Assembly (NCBI RefSeq): GCF_000427625.1
Contig: NZ_KE386569.1
Coordinates: forward strand, 187,376-251,375
Length of the DNA: 64,000 nt
Reading direction: 5' to 3'
DNA from: Methylobacter luteus IMV-B-3098
GTDB lineage: Bacteria > Pseudomonadota > Gammaproteobacteria > Methylococcales > Methylomonadaceae
Shown here: one piece after another, positions 8,504 through 17,056 of the stretch
How the letters are laid out: each line of letters starts with the position of its first letter
Position numbering within the stretch: the stretch's first letter is position 1
The notes under the pieces: model-generated
What the model saw: the letters and a program-made list of their open reading frames with translations, nothing else
Told to the model about the DNA's origin: nothing
The model's database searches: none
Position numbers and translations under genes: made by a program

Positions 8504-11068
8504 CACCATCTCCTTAAGCCGATAAAGCAAGTCCAATGCCTGACGGGGGCTGACCTCATCTGGATTCATATCCTCCAGCAGACACACGGCGGGATGACAT
8601 TCCTTGGCCGAAAATAGATCCAGCTGATTAACCCCGGTCTCTGCTTGCTGCTCGATATAGGCATTGTTCTCCAGATGCTGTAATTTGGCTTTGGCCTTAT
8701 CGATCACGGAACGCGGCACGCCGGCCAGCGAGGCTACCTGCAGGCCGTAACTCTGATTGGCCGGTCCTTCCTTGACCGCATGCAGGAAAATAATCCGGTC
8801 GCCATGCTCCATGGCATCCAGATGCACATTGTGGATAGTTTCCTGCTCATCGGCCAGCGTTGTCAGTTCGAAATAATGCGTGGCAAATAGCGTAAACGCC
8901 TTCGTTTCCTTGGCCAGATAATCGGCGCAGGCCCAGGCCAGTGACAGGCCGTCGAACGTGCTCGTGCCGCGGCCGATTTCGTCCATCAAGATCAGGCTTT
9001 TCGACGTGGCATTGTGCAGGATATTCGCCGTCTCCGACATTTCCACCATGAACGTCGAGCGACCGCTGGCCAGGTCATCGGAAGCGCCTATGCGCGTGAA
9101 AATCTTGTCGACTGGTCCACAGGTCAGAGTCTTGGCCGGCACATAACAGCCGATATGCGCGATCAGGACGATCAGCGCCGCCTGGCGCATATAAGTGGAT
9201 TTACCGCCCATGTTAGGGCCGGTGATGACCAGCATGCGGCGCTGGCTGGAAAACGACAAGTCATTAGGCACAAACGGAATATCGGACACCTGCTCAACCA
9301 CCAGATGCCGGCCTGCCTCGATATGGATGCCGGGCTCGTCAACCAGTGCCGGTTCGGACAAATTCAGCGTATCGGCGCGCTCGGCGAAATTGACCAGCAC
9401 ATCGAGTTCGGCCAGCGCGGCGGCGCATTCCTGCAGCGGGATCAGGGAGGCGGCGATTATCATGAGCAGTTCCTCGTACAGAGACTTCTCGAAAACCAGC
9501 GATTTCTCGCGCGCGCTGAGAACCTTATCCTCAAACGATTTCAGCTCTTCCGTAATATAGCGCTCGACGCCTTTCAGGGTCTGTTTGCGGATGTAATGGC
9601 CGGGTACTTTTTCGGCGTGCAGGCGCGATATCTCGATATAGTAGCCCTGCACGCGGTTGTAGTTGACTTTAAGATTCGTGATGCCGGTCGCGGCTTTTTC
9701 CCGGTTCTCCATGTCAATCAGAAACTGGTCGGCGTTCTGGCTCAGGTTGCGCAGTTCATCGAGTTCCCGGCTATAGCCCGGCGCGATCACGCCGCCATCG
9801 CGGATCAGCATGGGCGGATTGTCGATGACGGCTTTGTTCAGCAGTTGCAGCATCACCGGCTGCTCGCCGATTTTTCCACTTAACAGAGTTAATTGCGGAT
9901 TGTCGCTCGTAGCAAGCACTTTCTGTAGGGTCGGCAGCACCGCCAGCGTATTGCGCAATACGATTAAATCCCGAGGCCGCGCCGACTTTAAGGCAATGCG
10001 CGAGCTGATCCGTTCAATATCGCCGACTTGCCGAAGCTGGGTCTGCACATCGCGGTACAGCAGGCTGTCCAATAACGTAGCGACGCAGGCATAGCGGTCG
10101 TTCAGGACGACATGATTGCGCAGAGGCCGGTTTATCCAGCGTCGCAGGCAGCGGCTGCCCATGGCTGTGGCGGTATTGTCCAGGACGCCGAACAGCGTGT
10201 ATTGCAGTTGCCCGGACGGGTGCGAGTCCAGCTCAAGATTGCGGCGACTGGCCGCATCAAGCACGATGCTGTCGTCGCTGTTTTCGATGCGTATGCCCTG
10301 AATATGCGGCAGCGCGCCTTGCTGCGTGTCCTTGACATATTGCAGCAACGCACCGGCGGCGGCGATGGCGGCCAGCATATGCTCGCAGCCGAAGCCTTTC
10401 AGGTCGTGCGTGTTGAACTGCTTCAGCACCAGTTGCCGTGCGCTTTCGGTCTCGAAATGCCAGGGCGGCCGGCGGCATAGGCCGCTGCGTTGCTTGATGG
10501 CGGCAGGCATCGGCCAGTCTTCGCTGAACAGCAGTTCGGCAGGATTCAGGCGTCCGATTTCCACGAGCAGCTGATCTTCTGATTCTACCTGTTGCAGGAT
10601 AAAACGGCCGCTGGTCAGGTCTAGCGTGGCGATGCCGTGCTGATGATTCAAAGCGCAGACGGCGACCAGCAGATTATCCTTCCGGTCTTCGAGTAGGGCT
10701 TCGTCCGTGACCGTGCCGGGCGTGACGATGCGTACCACCTTGCGCTCGACCGGGCCTTTCGAGGTTGCGGGATCGCCGATCTGCTCGCAAATCGCGACAG
10801 ACTCGCCTTGTCTTAGCAATCTGGCGATATAGCCTTCGGCCGCATGATAGGGAATGCCGGCCATGGCGATCGGCATGCCGGCCGATTGCCCTCGGCTGGT
10901 CAGGGTAATGTCCAGCAACTGCGCCGCTTTCTTGGCGTCGTCATAGAAAAGTTCGTAAAAATCCCCCATGCGGTAAAAAACCAGCGTGTCGGTATGATTG
11001 GATTTGATGCGCAGATATTGCTGCATCATCGGCGTATGGGGGGTAGCGGAATTTTGTTTTATACTCAT
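8501..11068 (-). CDS. mutS: DNA mismatch repair protein MutS
   Basis: Recognises mismatches and small loops and recruits MutL. The 855-residue length matches E. coli MutS (853). The N-terminal mismatch-recognition domain carries the Phe-x-Glu motif in [11 protein letters not shown]; the ATPase domain has Walker [14 protein letters not shown] (about 615) and Walker [17 protein letters not shown]; a C-terminal helix-turn-helix dimer region follows. The start [19 protein letters not shown] is preceded by a gap of 36 bases to divergently transcribed pncC. Its stop codon lies inside a REP-like repeat. Confidence 0.98.
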   Translation of the reverse strand: MSIKQNSATPHTPMMQQYLRIKSNHTDTLVFYRMGDFYELFYDDAKKAAQLLDITLTSRGQSAGMPIAMAGIPYHAAEGYIARLLRQGESVAICEQIGDPATSKGPVERKVVRIVTPGTVTDEALLEDRKDNLLVAVCALNHQHGIATLDLTSGRFILQQVESEDQLLVEIGRLNPAELLFSEDWPMPAAIKQRSGLCRRPPWHFETESARQLVLKQFNTHDLKGFGCEHMLAAIAAAGALLQYVKDTQQGALPHIQGIRIENSDDSIVLDAASRRNLELDSHPSGQLQYTLFGVLDNTATAMGSRCLRRWINRPLRNHVVLNDRYACVATLLDSLLYRDVQTQLRQVGDIERISSRIALKSARPRDLIVLRNTLAVLPTLQKVLATSDNPQLTLLSGKIGEQPVMLQLLNKAVIDNPPMLIRDGGVIAPGYSRELDELRNLSQNADQFLIDMENREKAATGITNLKVNYNRVQGYYIEISRLHAEKVPGHYIRKQTLKGVERYITEELKSFEDKVLSAREKSLVFEKSLYEELLMIIAASLIPLQECAAALAELDVLVNFAERADTLNLSEPALVDEPGIHIEAGRHLVVEQVSDIPFVPNDLSFSSQRRMLVITGPNMGGKSTYMRQAALIVLIAHIGCYVPAKTLTCGPVDKIFTRIGASDDLASGRSTFMVEMSETANILHNATSKSLILMDEIGRGTSTFDGLSLAWACADYLAKETKAFTLFATHYFELTTLADEQETIHNVHLDAMEHGDRIIFLHAVKEGPANQSYGLQVASLAGVPRSVIDKAKAKLQHLENNAYIEQQAETGVNQLDLFSAKECHPAVCLLEDMNPDEVSPRQALDLLYRLKEMV

Positions 11069-11104
11069 GTGCCTATTTTATCCGAAGTCGCAGGAGGCTA
11101 CATC

Positions 11105-11608
11105 ATGGATCACGAATTATTTGAACTGGCCGAACAGCTGGGCCGCTCGCTAAAAGCCGATGGAAAAAAAATAGCCACGGCCGAATCCTGTACCGGCGGC
11201 TGGATTGCCCAGGCCATTACCGAAGTGCCGGGCAGTTCGGCCTGGTTTGACCGGGGCTTTGTCACCTACAGCAATGCCTCGAAAGTGCAGATGCTGGGCG
11301 TCAGGCAGGAAACGCTGGAAAAATACGGCGAAGTCAGCGCCGAAACGGCAATGGAAATGGCGCTAGGCGCTTTGGCAAACAGCGATGCGGATTGCGTCTG
11401 TGCCGTAACCGGCATAGCCGGGCCCGATGGCGGCACGACGGAAAAGCCTGTGGGCACGGTTTTTATAGCCTGGCAATACAAAGACGGCGGCTGTGAGGTA
11501 ATCAAAAAGCAATTTGCTGGCGATAGGCATCAAATAAGACAACAAACGGTGAAAATGGCTATTCAAGGCATAGCCGACTATAAATTGATGCTGGCGACAG
11601 GGGGGTAG
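11105..11608 (+). CDS. pncC: nicotinamide-nucleotide amidase (CinA C-terminal domain family)
   Basis: Deamidates nicotinamide mononucleotide to nicotinate mononucleotide in NAD salvage. The protein is 167 residues, the single-domain form (E. coli YgaD/PncC 165), with the family motifs TAESCTGGWIA near the N-terminus and AVTGIAGPDGGT around residue 100. ATG 11105 is preceded by CAGGAGGC, a strong ribosome site; an in-frame start at 10844 would lie inside mutS and is rejected. E. coli has pncC beside recA and near mutS. Its TAG stop (11606-11608) falls in a dispersed repeat. Confidence 0.93.
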   Translation: MDHELFELAEQLGRSLKADGKKIATAESCTGGWIAQAITEVPGSSAWFDRGFVTYSNASKVQMLGVRQETLEKYGEVSAETAMEMALGALANSDADCVCAVTGIAGPDGGTTEKPVGTVFIAWQYKDGGCEVIKKQFAGDRHQIRQQTVKMAIQGIADYKLMLATGG

Positions 11609-11634
11609 GTTGGGCTGGCGAGCGCCAATCCAAC
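11605..11634. repeat. dispersed repeat, family B (GTAGGTTGGGC...CCAATCCAAC)
   Basis: GTAGGTTGGGCTGGCG followed by AGCGCCAATCCAAC is an imperfect inverted repeat; a related, longer copy lies at 14880-14957. The TAG within its first five bases is the pncC stop codon. Confidence 0.6.
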
Positions 11635-11646
11635 GATTATTGCCAG

Positions 11647-13170
11647 TCAGTCGGTAACCCGGCTAACCTCAAAACGCATAAAATGCGAGGTTGACTCAAC
11701 AAATTTATCGATGCGAAAAGTCCCGATTATCAATCCCTTGTCGATAGAAAAAATGGTTCCTATGGCATGGTTGTCGGGAGGCAGGATGATTTCTTTTTTG
11801 CCAGCGGTACGCCTGATGATAAACCCTTCTTTTTCATTGATTTCAAACGGATAAATATCGCCGTCCAGTATCTCCAGCAGTATGTGTTTCAGACCGATCA
11901 CGGGCTCGATGCGCAGGTAGCGAATAATCGCCAGCAGCGGTCTTTTATTCTCCCGTATGAAAACCAGCGGTTCACCGATTGCGCAATTCTGCCTGATTTT
12001 GGTTGCAAAAAAATTGGGGTTACGGGTTTCAAAGGTCCGGGTTTTGATGATATATGCCGGTCTTTCGTCTTTCAAAAGCTTGGTGGCGAGCAAGCCGAAG
12101 ATATTTTTCTTGTCCTCCATGGGCTCCAGTTCCAGCTTGATCGGTTCTGATTGCTCTTCCAGAGCCCCGCTCAGTTCAAGAATGAGATATCTGTTGATCA
12201 GCGTTTTCAGGAATTGAGTCGCCCGCGCCGTTCCTATCGCTATGTCGCACTCAGCGGGGCTCGACGGATCAACCGATTCCCTGATTTTTTCGAAAGCGGT
12301 CAGTCGGTTCAATGTCGGCAGGAAGGTTTTGTAATTTTCCCGTTGGGCTGTATTGTTCTCAAAGTGAGCAATTAACCCTGATGTATTGATATACACGGTC
12401 TCTTCTTCCGCTCTATTGGGATCGGTATATTGCGGGGCTGCCAGTGAATCAGGGCGCCAGCAGAAAAATGAAGATTCCGACGGGTGCGGATCCAGTTTCA
12501 GCAAGTGGCAGAGCTTGCCCGTTGTGGAAAAAATATCGGCAATTTCTGGTGGAGAATATTGATAGGCATTGCAGATGGAAAATAGCAATGTTTGCTTCAG
12601 GACAGCTTCAATACTGGGTTGCCGGGTCGGGCCGGGAACAACGTCTTGAATAGCAGCATCAAGAATATCGAGCGTCCTGGCGTTCAAATAAAGCTCGTTG
12701 AGTCTTGCCCAGAGCGCTGGATCAGGGGCTTCGTAGAAAATAGTGTAGCGCCTTACCAATAAGCAGGCCAGCTGCATGGCTTTATAAATAATCGAAGTCT
12801 GCTGCGCTTGAGTTAACGCATTGTCATTGCTGATATTGCCATAAGCGAAACAGAGGGATTTAACAAGCCGGACGGCGAAATTGACCAGCTTGCTCGTTTT
12901 ATCCGCGGAGGATGACGCCTTGCCGCTAATAACCATCTGCTCAAGACTGTTTGACGCCATTAAAATGGCTGGCGTTAACTGATCCAGAACAGCGTAAAGT
13001 ATAGGGGCTTCAATGGCCGAGTTGCTGAGCTGGGTAATAGTTGTGTAAAGCTGATTGATTTTATCGTCAGTCGATAAGGCATCCAACGTAGCCAGCCAGT
13101 CGTTTATAGATTTAGGATCCAGTTCAAAAGGAAAGGCATAAGCATCAGTCATAAGTAGTTCAACAGGCAT
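11647..13170 (-). CDS. hypothetical protein, 507 residues
   Basis: Not recognised. It is a large soluble-looking protein without signal peptide or membrane segments. The first 360 residues are mostly helical with many Leu/Ile, and the last 130 are beta-rich (for example FIIRRTAGKKEIILPP and GTIFSIDKGLIIGTFRI), which could be a degenerate PilZ-like or other small barrel domain; this is a guess from pattern only. The annotated start has no clear ribosome site, and a Met six residues in (13152) is equally possible. It lies downstream of, and in the same direction as, the type IV pilin gene, but a terminator separates them. Confidence 0.7.
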   Translation of the reverse strand: MPVELLMTDAYAFPFELDPKSINDWLATLDALSTDDKINQLYTTITQLSNSAIEAPILYAVLDQLTPAILMASNSLEQMVISGKASSSADKTSKLVNFAVRLVKSLCFAYGNISNDNALTQAQQTSIIYKAMQLACLLVRRYTIFYEAPDPALWARLNELYLNARTLDILDAAIQDVVPGPTRQPSIEAVLKQTLLFSICNAYQYSPPEIADIFSTTGKLCHLLKLDPHPSESSFFCWRPDSLAAPQYTDPNRAEEETVYINTSGLIAHFENNTAQRENYKTFLPTLNRLTAFEKIRESVDPSSPAECDIAIGTARATQFLKTLINRYLILELSGALEEQSEPIKLELEPMEDKKNIFGLLATKLLKDERPAYIIKTRTFETRNPNFFATKIRQNCAIGEPLVFIRENKRPLLAIIRYLRIEPVIGLKHILLEILDGDIYPFEINEKEGFIIRRTAGKKEIILPPDNHAIGTIFSIDKGLIIGTFRIDKFVESTSHFMRFEVSRVTD

Positions 13171-13237
13171 TATGTTAAAGAATGATTAATTATAGTCATT
13201 CTTTATAAAACCTGAAGATGTGTAAAATGGACGCCTA

Positions 13238-13272
13238 TAAAAAACCACCCAACCCCGTAAGGATTGGATGGC
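13238..13272 (-). terminator. intrinsic terminator of the pilin gene
   Basis: Read on the minus strand, CCATCCAATCC and GGGGTTGGGTGG pair (with G-U pairs possible in RNA) around a TTAC loop and are followed by TTTTTT. It lies about 60 bases past the pilin stop and before the 507-residue gene. Confidence 0.75.
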
Positions 13273-13330
13273 TTATATTAAAGATTAAATACAGGTTAAA
13301 TGTTTAATCTATTAAGTTTTTGCATTAATC

Positions 13331-13783
13331 TTAGCAAAGTGCTCCACCAGCATAGGATGTGCAAGTGCCAGACTTAGCCCAAGTGACTTTGCCATCAGTG
13401 GCGATAGCTGAAGGAGTCAAGATGTAAGTTTCACCAGCTAAGCCACCAGCTGTTTGAGCTGTGGCAGTGATTACGCCTGCATCGTCAACAGTCATGCTTA
13501 AGAAATAATCGGTAGCAGTTGGCGCAGTCGGGACTCCATTAGTGCCAAAAGCAACGCCGGCAACAGCACCACCTGGAGTGCCACAATTGCCATCCTGAAT
13601 ACAGACTTCAATACCAGCCTTGACTCCAGCAGTCGCTAATACCACTTCAGAGAATTTTGCTTTGAGTGTGTAGTTCATATAAGCAGGCACTGCAATTGCT
13701 GCTAAAATACCGATAATTGCGACAACGATCATTAATTCGATCAAAGTAAAACCTTGTTGTACTTTTTGCATTTGAGTTTTCAT
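13331..13783 (-). CDS. pilA: type IV major pilin (PilA/PilE family)
   Basis: Subunit of type IV pili used for adhesion, twitching and DNA uptake. It has 150 residues, with an 11-residue leader ending in Gly and the prepilin peptidase site G/FTLIE, Glu at +5, then the conserved hydrophobic helix ([18 protein letters not shown]). Two cysteines near the C-terminus ([13 protein letters not shown]) would form the D-loop disulfide. The ribosome site CAGGAAGAAG precedes the ATG. A consensus sigma-54 promoter lies 48 bases upstream, as for Pseudomonas pilA, and a terminator follows, so the gene is monocistronic. Confidence 0.95.
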   Translation of the reverse strand: MKTQMQKVQQGFTLIELMIVVAIIGILAAIAVPAYMNYTLKAKFSEVVLATAGVKAGIEVCIQDGNCGTPGGAVAGVAFGTNGVPTAPTATDYFLSMTVDDAGVITATAQTAGGLAGETYILTPSAIATDGKVTWAKSGTCTSYAGGALC

Positions 13784-13830
13784 GATGCTTCTTCCTGTTT
13801 TGTTATGGAGTTAAAGACATTAGGGATAAA

Positions 13831-13846
13831 GCAAGGGGCGTGCCAA
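13831..13846 (-). promoter_or_regulatory. sigma-54 (RpoN) promoter of the pilin gene
   Basis: The minus strand reads TTGGCACGCCCCTTGC, matching the RpoN consensus TGGCAC-N5-TTGC at every conserved position, with correct GG to GC spacing. It predicts a transcript start near 13820 and activation by a PilR-type enhancer-binding protein, not seen in this window. Confidence 0.88.
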
Positions 13847-13859
13847 GATGCGCAAAGCG

Positions 13860-14241
13860 TGATCTTTATGGGCTTCAGAGACAAGAAGGCGTCAGAAGGC
13901 TATTTAATCATACTGTTAAAAATGGCGGGTTTAGTCAGATAGTGACAAAAAAGGTCAGTTTGCGGCGGTCTGCTCAATTCATAACTACGAAGTTCGTAAA
14001 GAAAATTAAGGTAAAACTTCGTGCTCCCCGTATCTGCTAAAAAGCCGCATAGGTTGAACTGCATTTTTTTGGGCCAAAAGCAGGCGACTCAATATTCCAC
14101 TGTTCAGCTTGTTGTGGGACGATACCGACAGGTCGGCTCAGCGCTTTACGGCGGTTTTACAGACTGTGTTGCGTTCACGCTTGCATACAGACAAAACTTC
14201 GCTGTTGAACAACTGGTTTTTAGTACTGAACATATATTATG
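13860..14241. other. gene-poor interval between pilA and vapB
   Basis: About 380 bases with no convincing gene. Short open frames here lack ribosome sites and family resemblance. Enhancer sites for the RpoN-dependent pilin promoter would be expected in this stretch; none is identifiable by eye. Confidence 0.5.
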
Positions 14242-14265
14242 ATTAAGCATCAATTGATGATTAAT
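14242..14265. promoter_or_regulatory. 24-bp palindrome, candidate VapBC operator
   Basis: ATTAA-G-CATCAATTGATG-A-TTAAT is a palindrome with one mismatched symmetric pair, ending 21 bases before the vapB ATG. VapB-type ribbon-helix-helix antitoxins bind such operators and autorepress with VapC; the binding role is inferred. Confidence 0.6.
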
Positions 14266-14286
14266 TTGATGACTTTCGGAGGATTT

Positions 14287-14484
14287 ATGCGTACTACTAT
14301 AAATATCGACGATGAGCTTCTGGCCCAAGCCCAACAGCTCACTGGCTTAACTGAACGTACCCAGTTGATTCGTGAAGCGTTGCGGGCATTGGTGCAGCGC
14401 GAGAGTGCCCGCCGTCTGGCGCAGTTGGGAGGGACTCAACCGGAATTAAAGCCGGTTCCGCGCCGTCAGGACATTACTGCATGA
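14287..14484 (+). CDS. vapB: type II antitoxin, VapB family
   Basis: Small DNA-binding antitoxin that neutralises the adjacent PIN toxin and represses the operon. At 65 residues it begins MRTTINIDDELLAQAQQLTG, the ribbon-helix-helix strand and helix typical of the VapB group that pairs with PIN toxins, with a Pro-rich unstructured tail (PELKPVPRRQ) that would wrap the toxin. The ATG at 14287 follows TCGGAGGATTT, a good ribosome site; an upstream start at 14239 is inside the operator palindrome and is rejected. It overlaps vapC by four bases (ATGA). Confidence 0.9.
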   Translation: MRTTINIDDELLAQAQQLTGLTERTQLIREALRALVQRESARRLAQLGGTQPELKPVPRRQDITA

Positions 14485-14852
14485 TGTTGGTGGATACATC
14501 GGTCTGGATAGATCATTTGCGGCGCAGTGATGCTGAGTTGGCCGCTATGCTGCTGGAGGGACAGGTGCTGGTGCATCCCTGGGTCGTAGGCGAACTGGCA
14601 TGCGGCAATCTGCAAGACCGCAAGCTGGTGCTGGGATTATTGCAGTCGTTGCCTTCGGCGCCCGTGGCGAGTGCGGGCGAGGTGCTGTTTTTCATTGAAA
14701 AACATGCCTTGATGGGACGAGGTATTGGTTACGTTGATGTGCATCTGTTGGCTGCCGCCCGCCTGGCAGGAACGCGCCTTTGGACACGCGATAGGCAATT
14801 AGTCGTTGTAGCTGATGAGCTCGGTATGGCTTTCGCGGAAATCCGGCACTGA
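14481..14852 (+). CDS. vapC: type II toxin, VapC family PIN-domain ribonuclease
   Basis: Endoribonuclease toxin; family members cut initiator tRNA, other tRNAs or the sarcin-ricin loop. At 123 residues it has the usual length. The acidic metal-binding set is complete: Asp5 (LVDTSVWID), Glu38 (VVGELACG), Asp86 (YVDVHLL) and Asp104 (TRDRQL), so it is likely active. Overlaps vapB by four bases, so antitoxin and toxin are translationally coupled. The pair lies in an accessory stretch with repeats, typical of mobile toxin-antitoxin modules. Specific target unknown. Confidence 0.92.
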   Translation: MMLVDTSVWIDHLRRSDAELAAMLLEGQVLVHPWVVGELACGNLQDRKLVLGLLQSLPSAPVASAGEVLFFIEKHALMGRGIGYVDVHLLAAARLAGTRLWTRDRQLVVVADELGMAFAEIRH

Positions 14853-14879
14853 ACTCATAAAGAGATTCGCTTTAGCGGC

Positions 14880-14957
14880 GTAGGTTGGGCCGCCTCTGTT
14901 GGGCAATCCAATGTTAAGCCATCATGTCGGGTTGGCTGCGCCAGTCCAACCCGCAAC
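14880..14957. repeat. dispersed repeat, family B
   Basis: GTAGGTTGGGC at 14880 and GCAATCCAA shortly after, then GGGTTGG...CCAGTCCAACCC as a second hairpin. Related to 11605-11634. It lies between vapC and the DUF1264 gene (convergent) and contains no gene. Confidence 0.6.
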
Positions 14958-15075
14958 GTTTAGGATAAAAAACTCGTGCCTTCGTTCTTCGTGGTTTACT
15001 TGGCAATTTGATGTTTAAGAGGCGACTGAAGTCGCCCCCACAATATGAAGATGCCTGCAGAAATTTTCTATCGTT

Positions 15076-15597
15076 CTATTTCGGTATTTCCAGCTTATCC
15101 ACAGGCTTATGGCTGACGGCGGTCGGAAACGTCACTTCGCCATTCGGCAGCTTGGCGCCTTCGGGCCATAAATGGAAAATGATGCCGTCGGTCTTGGCGG
15201 CCGCATCGGCGATTTCCTTGGCTTTCTCGGGTGGCACATCGTGTACCTGCACGCGGCCGGAGGCAATTTCCACCTTATGGTCGTGGAAATGCTTGTTCCA
15301 TTGATCCAGGGTCACGCTGGAGCGCGCGAGTTTCTGGTCAACGAAATATTCGATTTCAACGAGCTCGGCATCAGGATCGTCCGACAGGAAGATCATGCAT
15401 TGCAGGATTTCGGGTTTGATCGGTTTGCAATAATGGTGATAGGGGCCGTGCACGGTGCCGTCTTCATGGCGGTGCGGCGCGGTCACATGGATATTGTAGC
15501 CCTCGGCCGGACTTTTCGGCCGCTCTTCGGCGTTCAGAAGGTTGGGGTGGAAGACGGCTGCCGTGCATGTCATCGTGAGAAAAAACCACTTTTTCAT
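15076..15597 (-). CDS. secreted DUF1264 family protein
   Basis: Has 173 residues with a signal peptide (MKKWFFLTMTCTAAVFHPNL, cleaved near LLNAEE). The rest matches the DUF1264 pattern: a His-rich HHYCK segment, a QCMIF strand followed by an acidic stretch, a valine-rich strand LVEIEYFV, WNKHFHDHKVEI and a C-terminal HLWPEG. DUF1264 also includes plant oil-body-associated proteins; the function in bacteria is unknown, and the many His/Cys suggest metal binding (inference). The ATG is preceded by GAGGAGATAACTT. It stands alone, convergent with vapC. Confidence 0.75.
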   Translation of the reverse strand: MKKWFFLTMTCTAAVFHPNLLNAEERPKSPAEGYNIHVTAPHRHEDGTVHGPYHHYCKPIKPEILQCMIFLSDDPDAELVEIEYFVDQKLARSSVTLDQWNKHFHDHKVEIASGRVQVHDVPPEKAKEIADAAAKTDGIIFHLWPEGAKLPNGEVTFPTAVSHKPVDKLEIPK

Positions 15598-15845
15598 AAG
15601 TTATCTCCTCTCTGGCTGATTGCTTAGTAAAACCTGATAGGAACAAGACGTAAAAAACTTTTCCCTTGAGATTAAACGCTTGAGCCGTTAACAAAAATAA
15701 GATTGGCGAGAAGGATTTTTGTTCAAGTTAATGTCGGGTGCCAAACGGCTGCAACCGTAGCTTACGATTAAGCGCCAGCGCTTTACCCATGGCGCCCACA
15801 GGGCATAAAGGCACAGCTAATCCAATAATATGTCCGTTTAGTCAG

Positions 15846-15943
15846 GGACTTTTTATGCCTTTAATTGTCCATAGTTAATGGCAACAAGTATGACATAGTT
15901 GCCTTAAAGATATGACTTTCTGACTGGGGTGGAATCGGTGATG
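15846..15943 (+). repeat. upstream block shared with 16506-16608
   Basis: GGGACTTTTTATGCCTTTAATTGTC (split here: GGGACTTTTTATG, TTAATTGTC) and TATGACTTTCTGACTGGGGTG recur in diverged form as GGGATTTTTTTATGG, TTAATTGTC and TATGACTTTATGGCTGGAGTG at 16506-16608. Each copy ends at the start of a small membrane or secreted ORF. This looks like an old duplication of a promoter/leader region. Confidence 0.55.
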
Positions 15944-16057
15944 GAAAAATTATATGGTTTTTTACTGGTTATAGGTGGCGTGGCTCTTCTTTACGCTGTT
16001 TTAGTTTTTATGCCCATGCTTTTTACTTATCTCTCTTCCGGGGATCTTAGGCCTTGA
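15941..16057 (+). CDS. small membrane protein, 38 residues
   Basis: Reading from ATG 15941 gives MEKLYGFLLVIGGVALLYAV and ends SSGDLRP before TGA at 16055. It is a single hydrophobic helix of about 25 residues with a short polar tail, typical of a small inner-membrane protein. GGGGTGG lies upstream as a possible ribosome site. It shares its upstream region with the 139-residue ORF at 16606, which supports expression. No family recognised; it could be a chance frame. Confidence 0.4.
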   Translation: MEKLYGFLLVIGGVALLYAVLVFMPMLFTYLSSGDLRP

Positions 16058-16102
16058 TGTAATCCATTATCCCGCTAAATATTTTTTGTCTATGCGATTA
16101 AA

Positions 16103-16343
16103 TTCATAACTGATGTTACGCGCGGGTAGCTTTTTATGCCGTTTGCCGCTCCCGAGCACTACAGCTCTTGAGTCTCCTTGACCGAAAGCGGCCCAATGCG
16201 CTTGTAGGTGCGAATTCACTTGTGCCCTTTGGGTATTCGCACTATTCGCACTAAATGACTAACAGGGCGTCCCGGGTCGAATGAATTCGACCCTACAGGC
16301 GCTTGAGGTATGGGTAAATTGTCTGCATAACATCAGTTCATAA
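16103..16343. mobile_element. MITE-like element of about 240 bp
   Basis: Ends are inverted: TTCATAACTGATGTTACGC at the left (16103-16121) and GCATAACATCAGTTCATAA at the right (16325-16343), sharing the 14-mer AACTGATGTTAYGC. The interior has further inverted segments (GTAGGTGCGAATTCACTTGTG; GGGTCGAATGAATTCGACCC) and no gene. The same terminal motif occurs upstream of dsbC (7544-7562). No target-site duplication could be confirmed by eye. It may be mobilised in trans by an unlinked transposase. Confidence 0.6.
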
Positions 16344-16605
16344 TCGACATGCATTTGATCGCCCTGACAAACCATTCAGTCTTACGGGATTGGGGTATTG
16401 GTACTTCGGGTATTTTTGGGTGTATCGAAAATAAAGGCAAAATCATGCCAGCTAATGCCGCTGGTTTACGCATAGCTTTAACTCAGTCTGCGAATTGTTC
16501 AGCTTGGGATTTTTTTATGGCGTTAATTGTCACATTCAAGTGCTGTTCACAGGTGTAATATAATCATTCTGAAGGTATGACTTTATGGCTGGAGTGCGAT
16601 AAACG

Positions 16606-17025
16606 ATGAAAAATTACAGCGTAGCGTTATTGAATCTTATGATGGGGGCCTGCCTTTTTCTATATGGACATGGAACCGTTGCCGAGACTGATGTGGGAAA
16701 AAACAGGGCGTCGGTAAGTGCAAAGCAGGATCAGGCCGAAAACAAAAAACCATCCGGGCAAAAAACAAACGCGCCAGCGGTGGATGCAGGTAATGCCGAC
16801 CAAGCCTTCGAGCTTCAAAAACCGCTCGATCTTTCTATTCCGTTCGAGGTGATTGACAGCACCGGACAGAAGAGCGAGAAAAACGCCGCCGCGCAGAACC
16901 TGTTTACAGCCAGAAAGCAGCGGACGCTGCAATTAAACGGCGGCGCGGTTATGACGCAAGAGCCGGAAGGAGAGAAACAGCAATCCGTCGATGGAGCCGG
17001 TATTGTTTTCAGTCTGAAACCTTAA
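16606..17025 (+). CDS. hypothetical secreted protein, 139 residues
   Basis: Begins MKNYSVALLNLMMGACLFLY and continues GHGTVAETD, a signal peptide probably cut after VAE or VAET. The mature part is low-complexity and Lys/Gln/Ala-rich (residues 30-70), then a segment KPLDLSIPFEVIDSTGQ. No family recognised. Upstream DNA resembles that of the small membrane ORF at 15941. It precedes, tail to tail, the minus-strand gene at 17057. Confidence 0.6.
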   Translation: MKNYSVALLNLMMGACLFLYGHGTVAETDVGKNRASVSAKQDQAENKKPSGQKTNAPAVDAGNADQAFELQKPLDLSIPFEVIDSTGQKSEKNAAAQNLFTARKQRTLQLNGGAVMTQEPEGEKQQSVDGAGIVFSLKP

Positions 17026-17056
17026 GCAGTAGCTTGGCCGTTAGCGGGAAAGTCGC

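Noticed and set aside
9014-9883. 289-residue plus-strand open frame inside mutS
   Set aside because: Complementary to the intact, highly conserved mutS reading frame; composition rich in Gln/His/Arg typical of an antisense shadow, with no ribosome site or family match.
13943-14242. Short plus-strand frames between pilA and vapB
   Set aside because: No ribosome sites, low complexity or His/Gln-rich translations, and overlap with the candidate vapBC operator.
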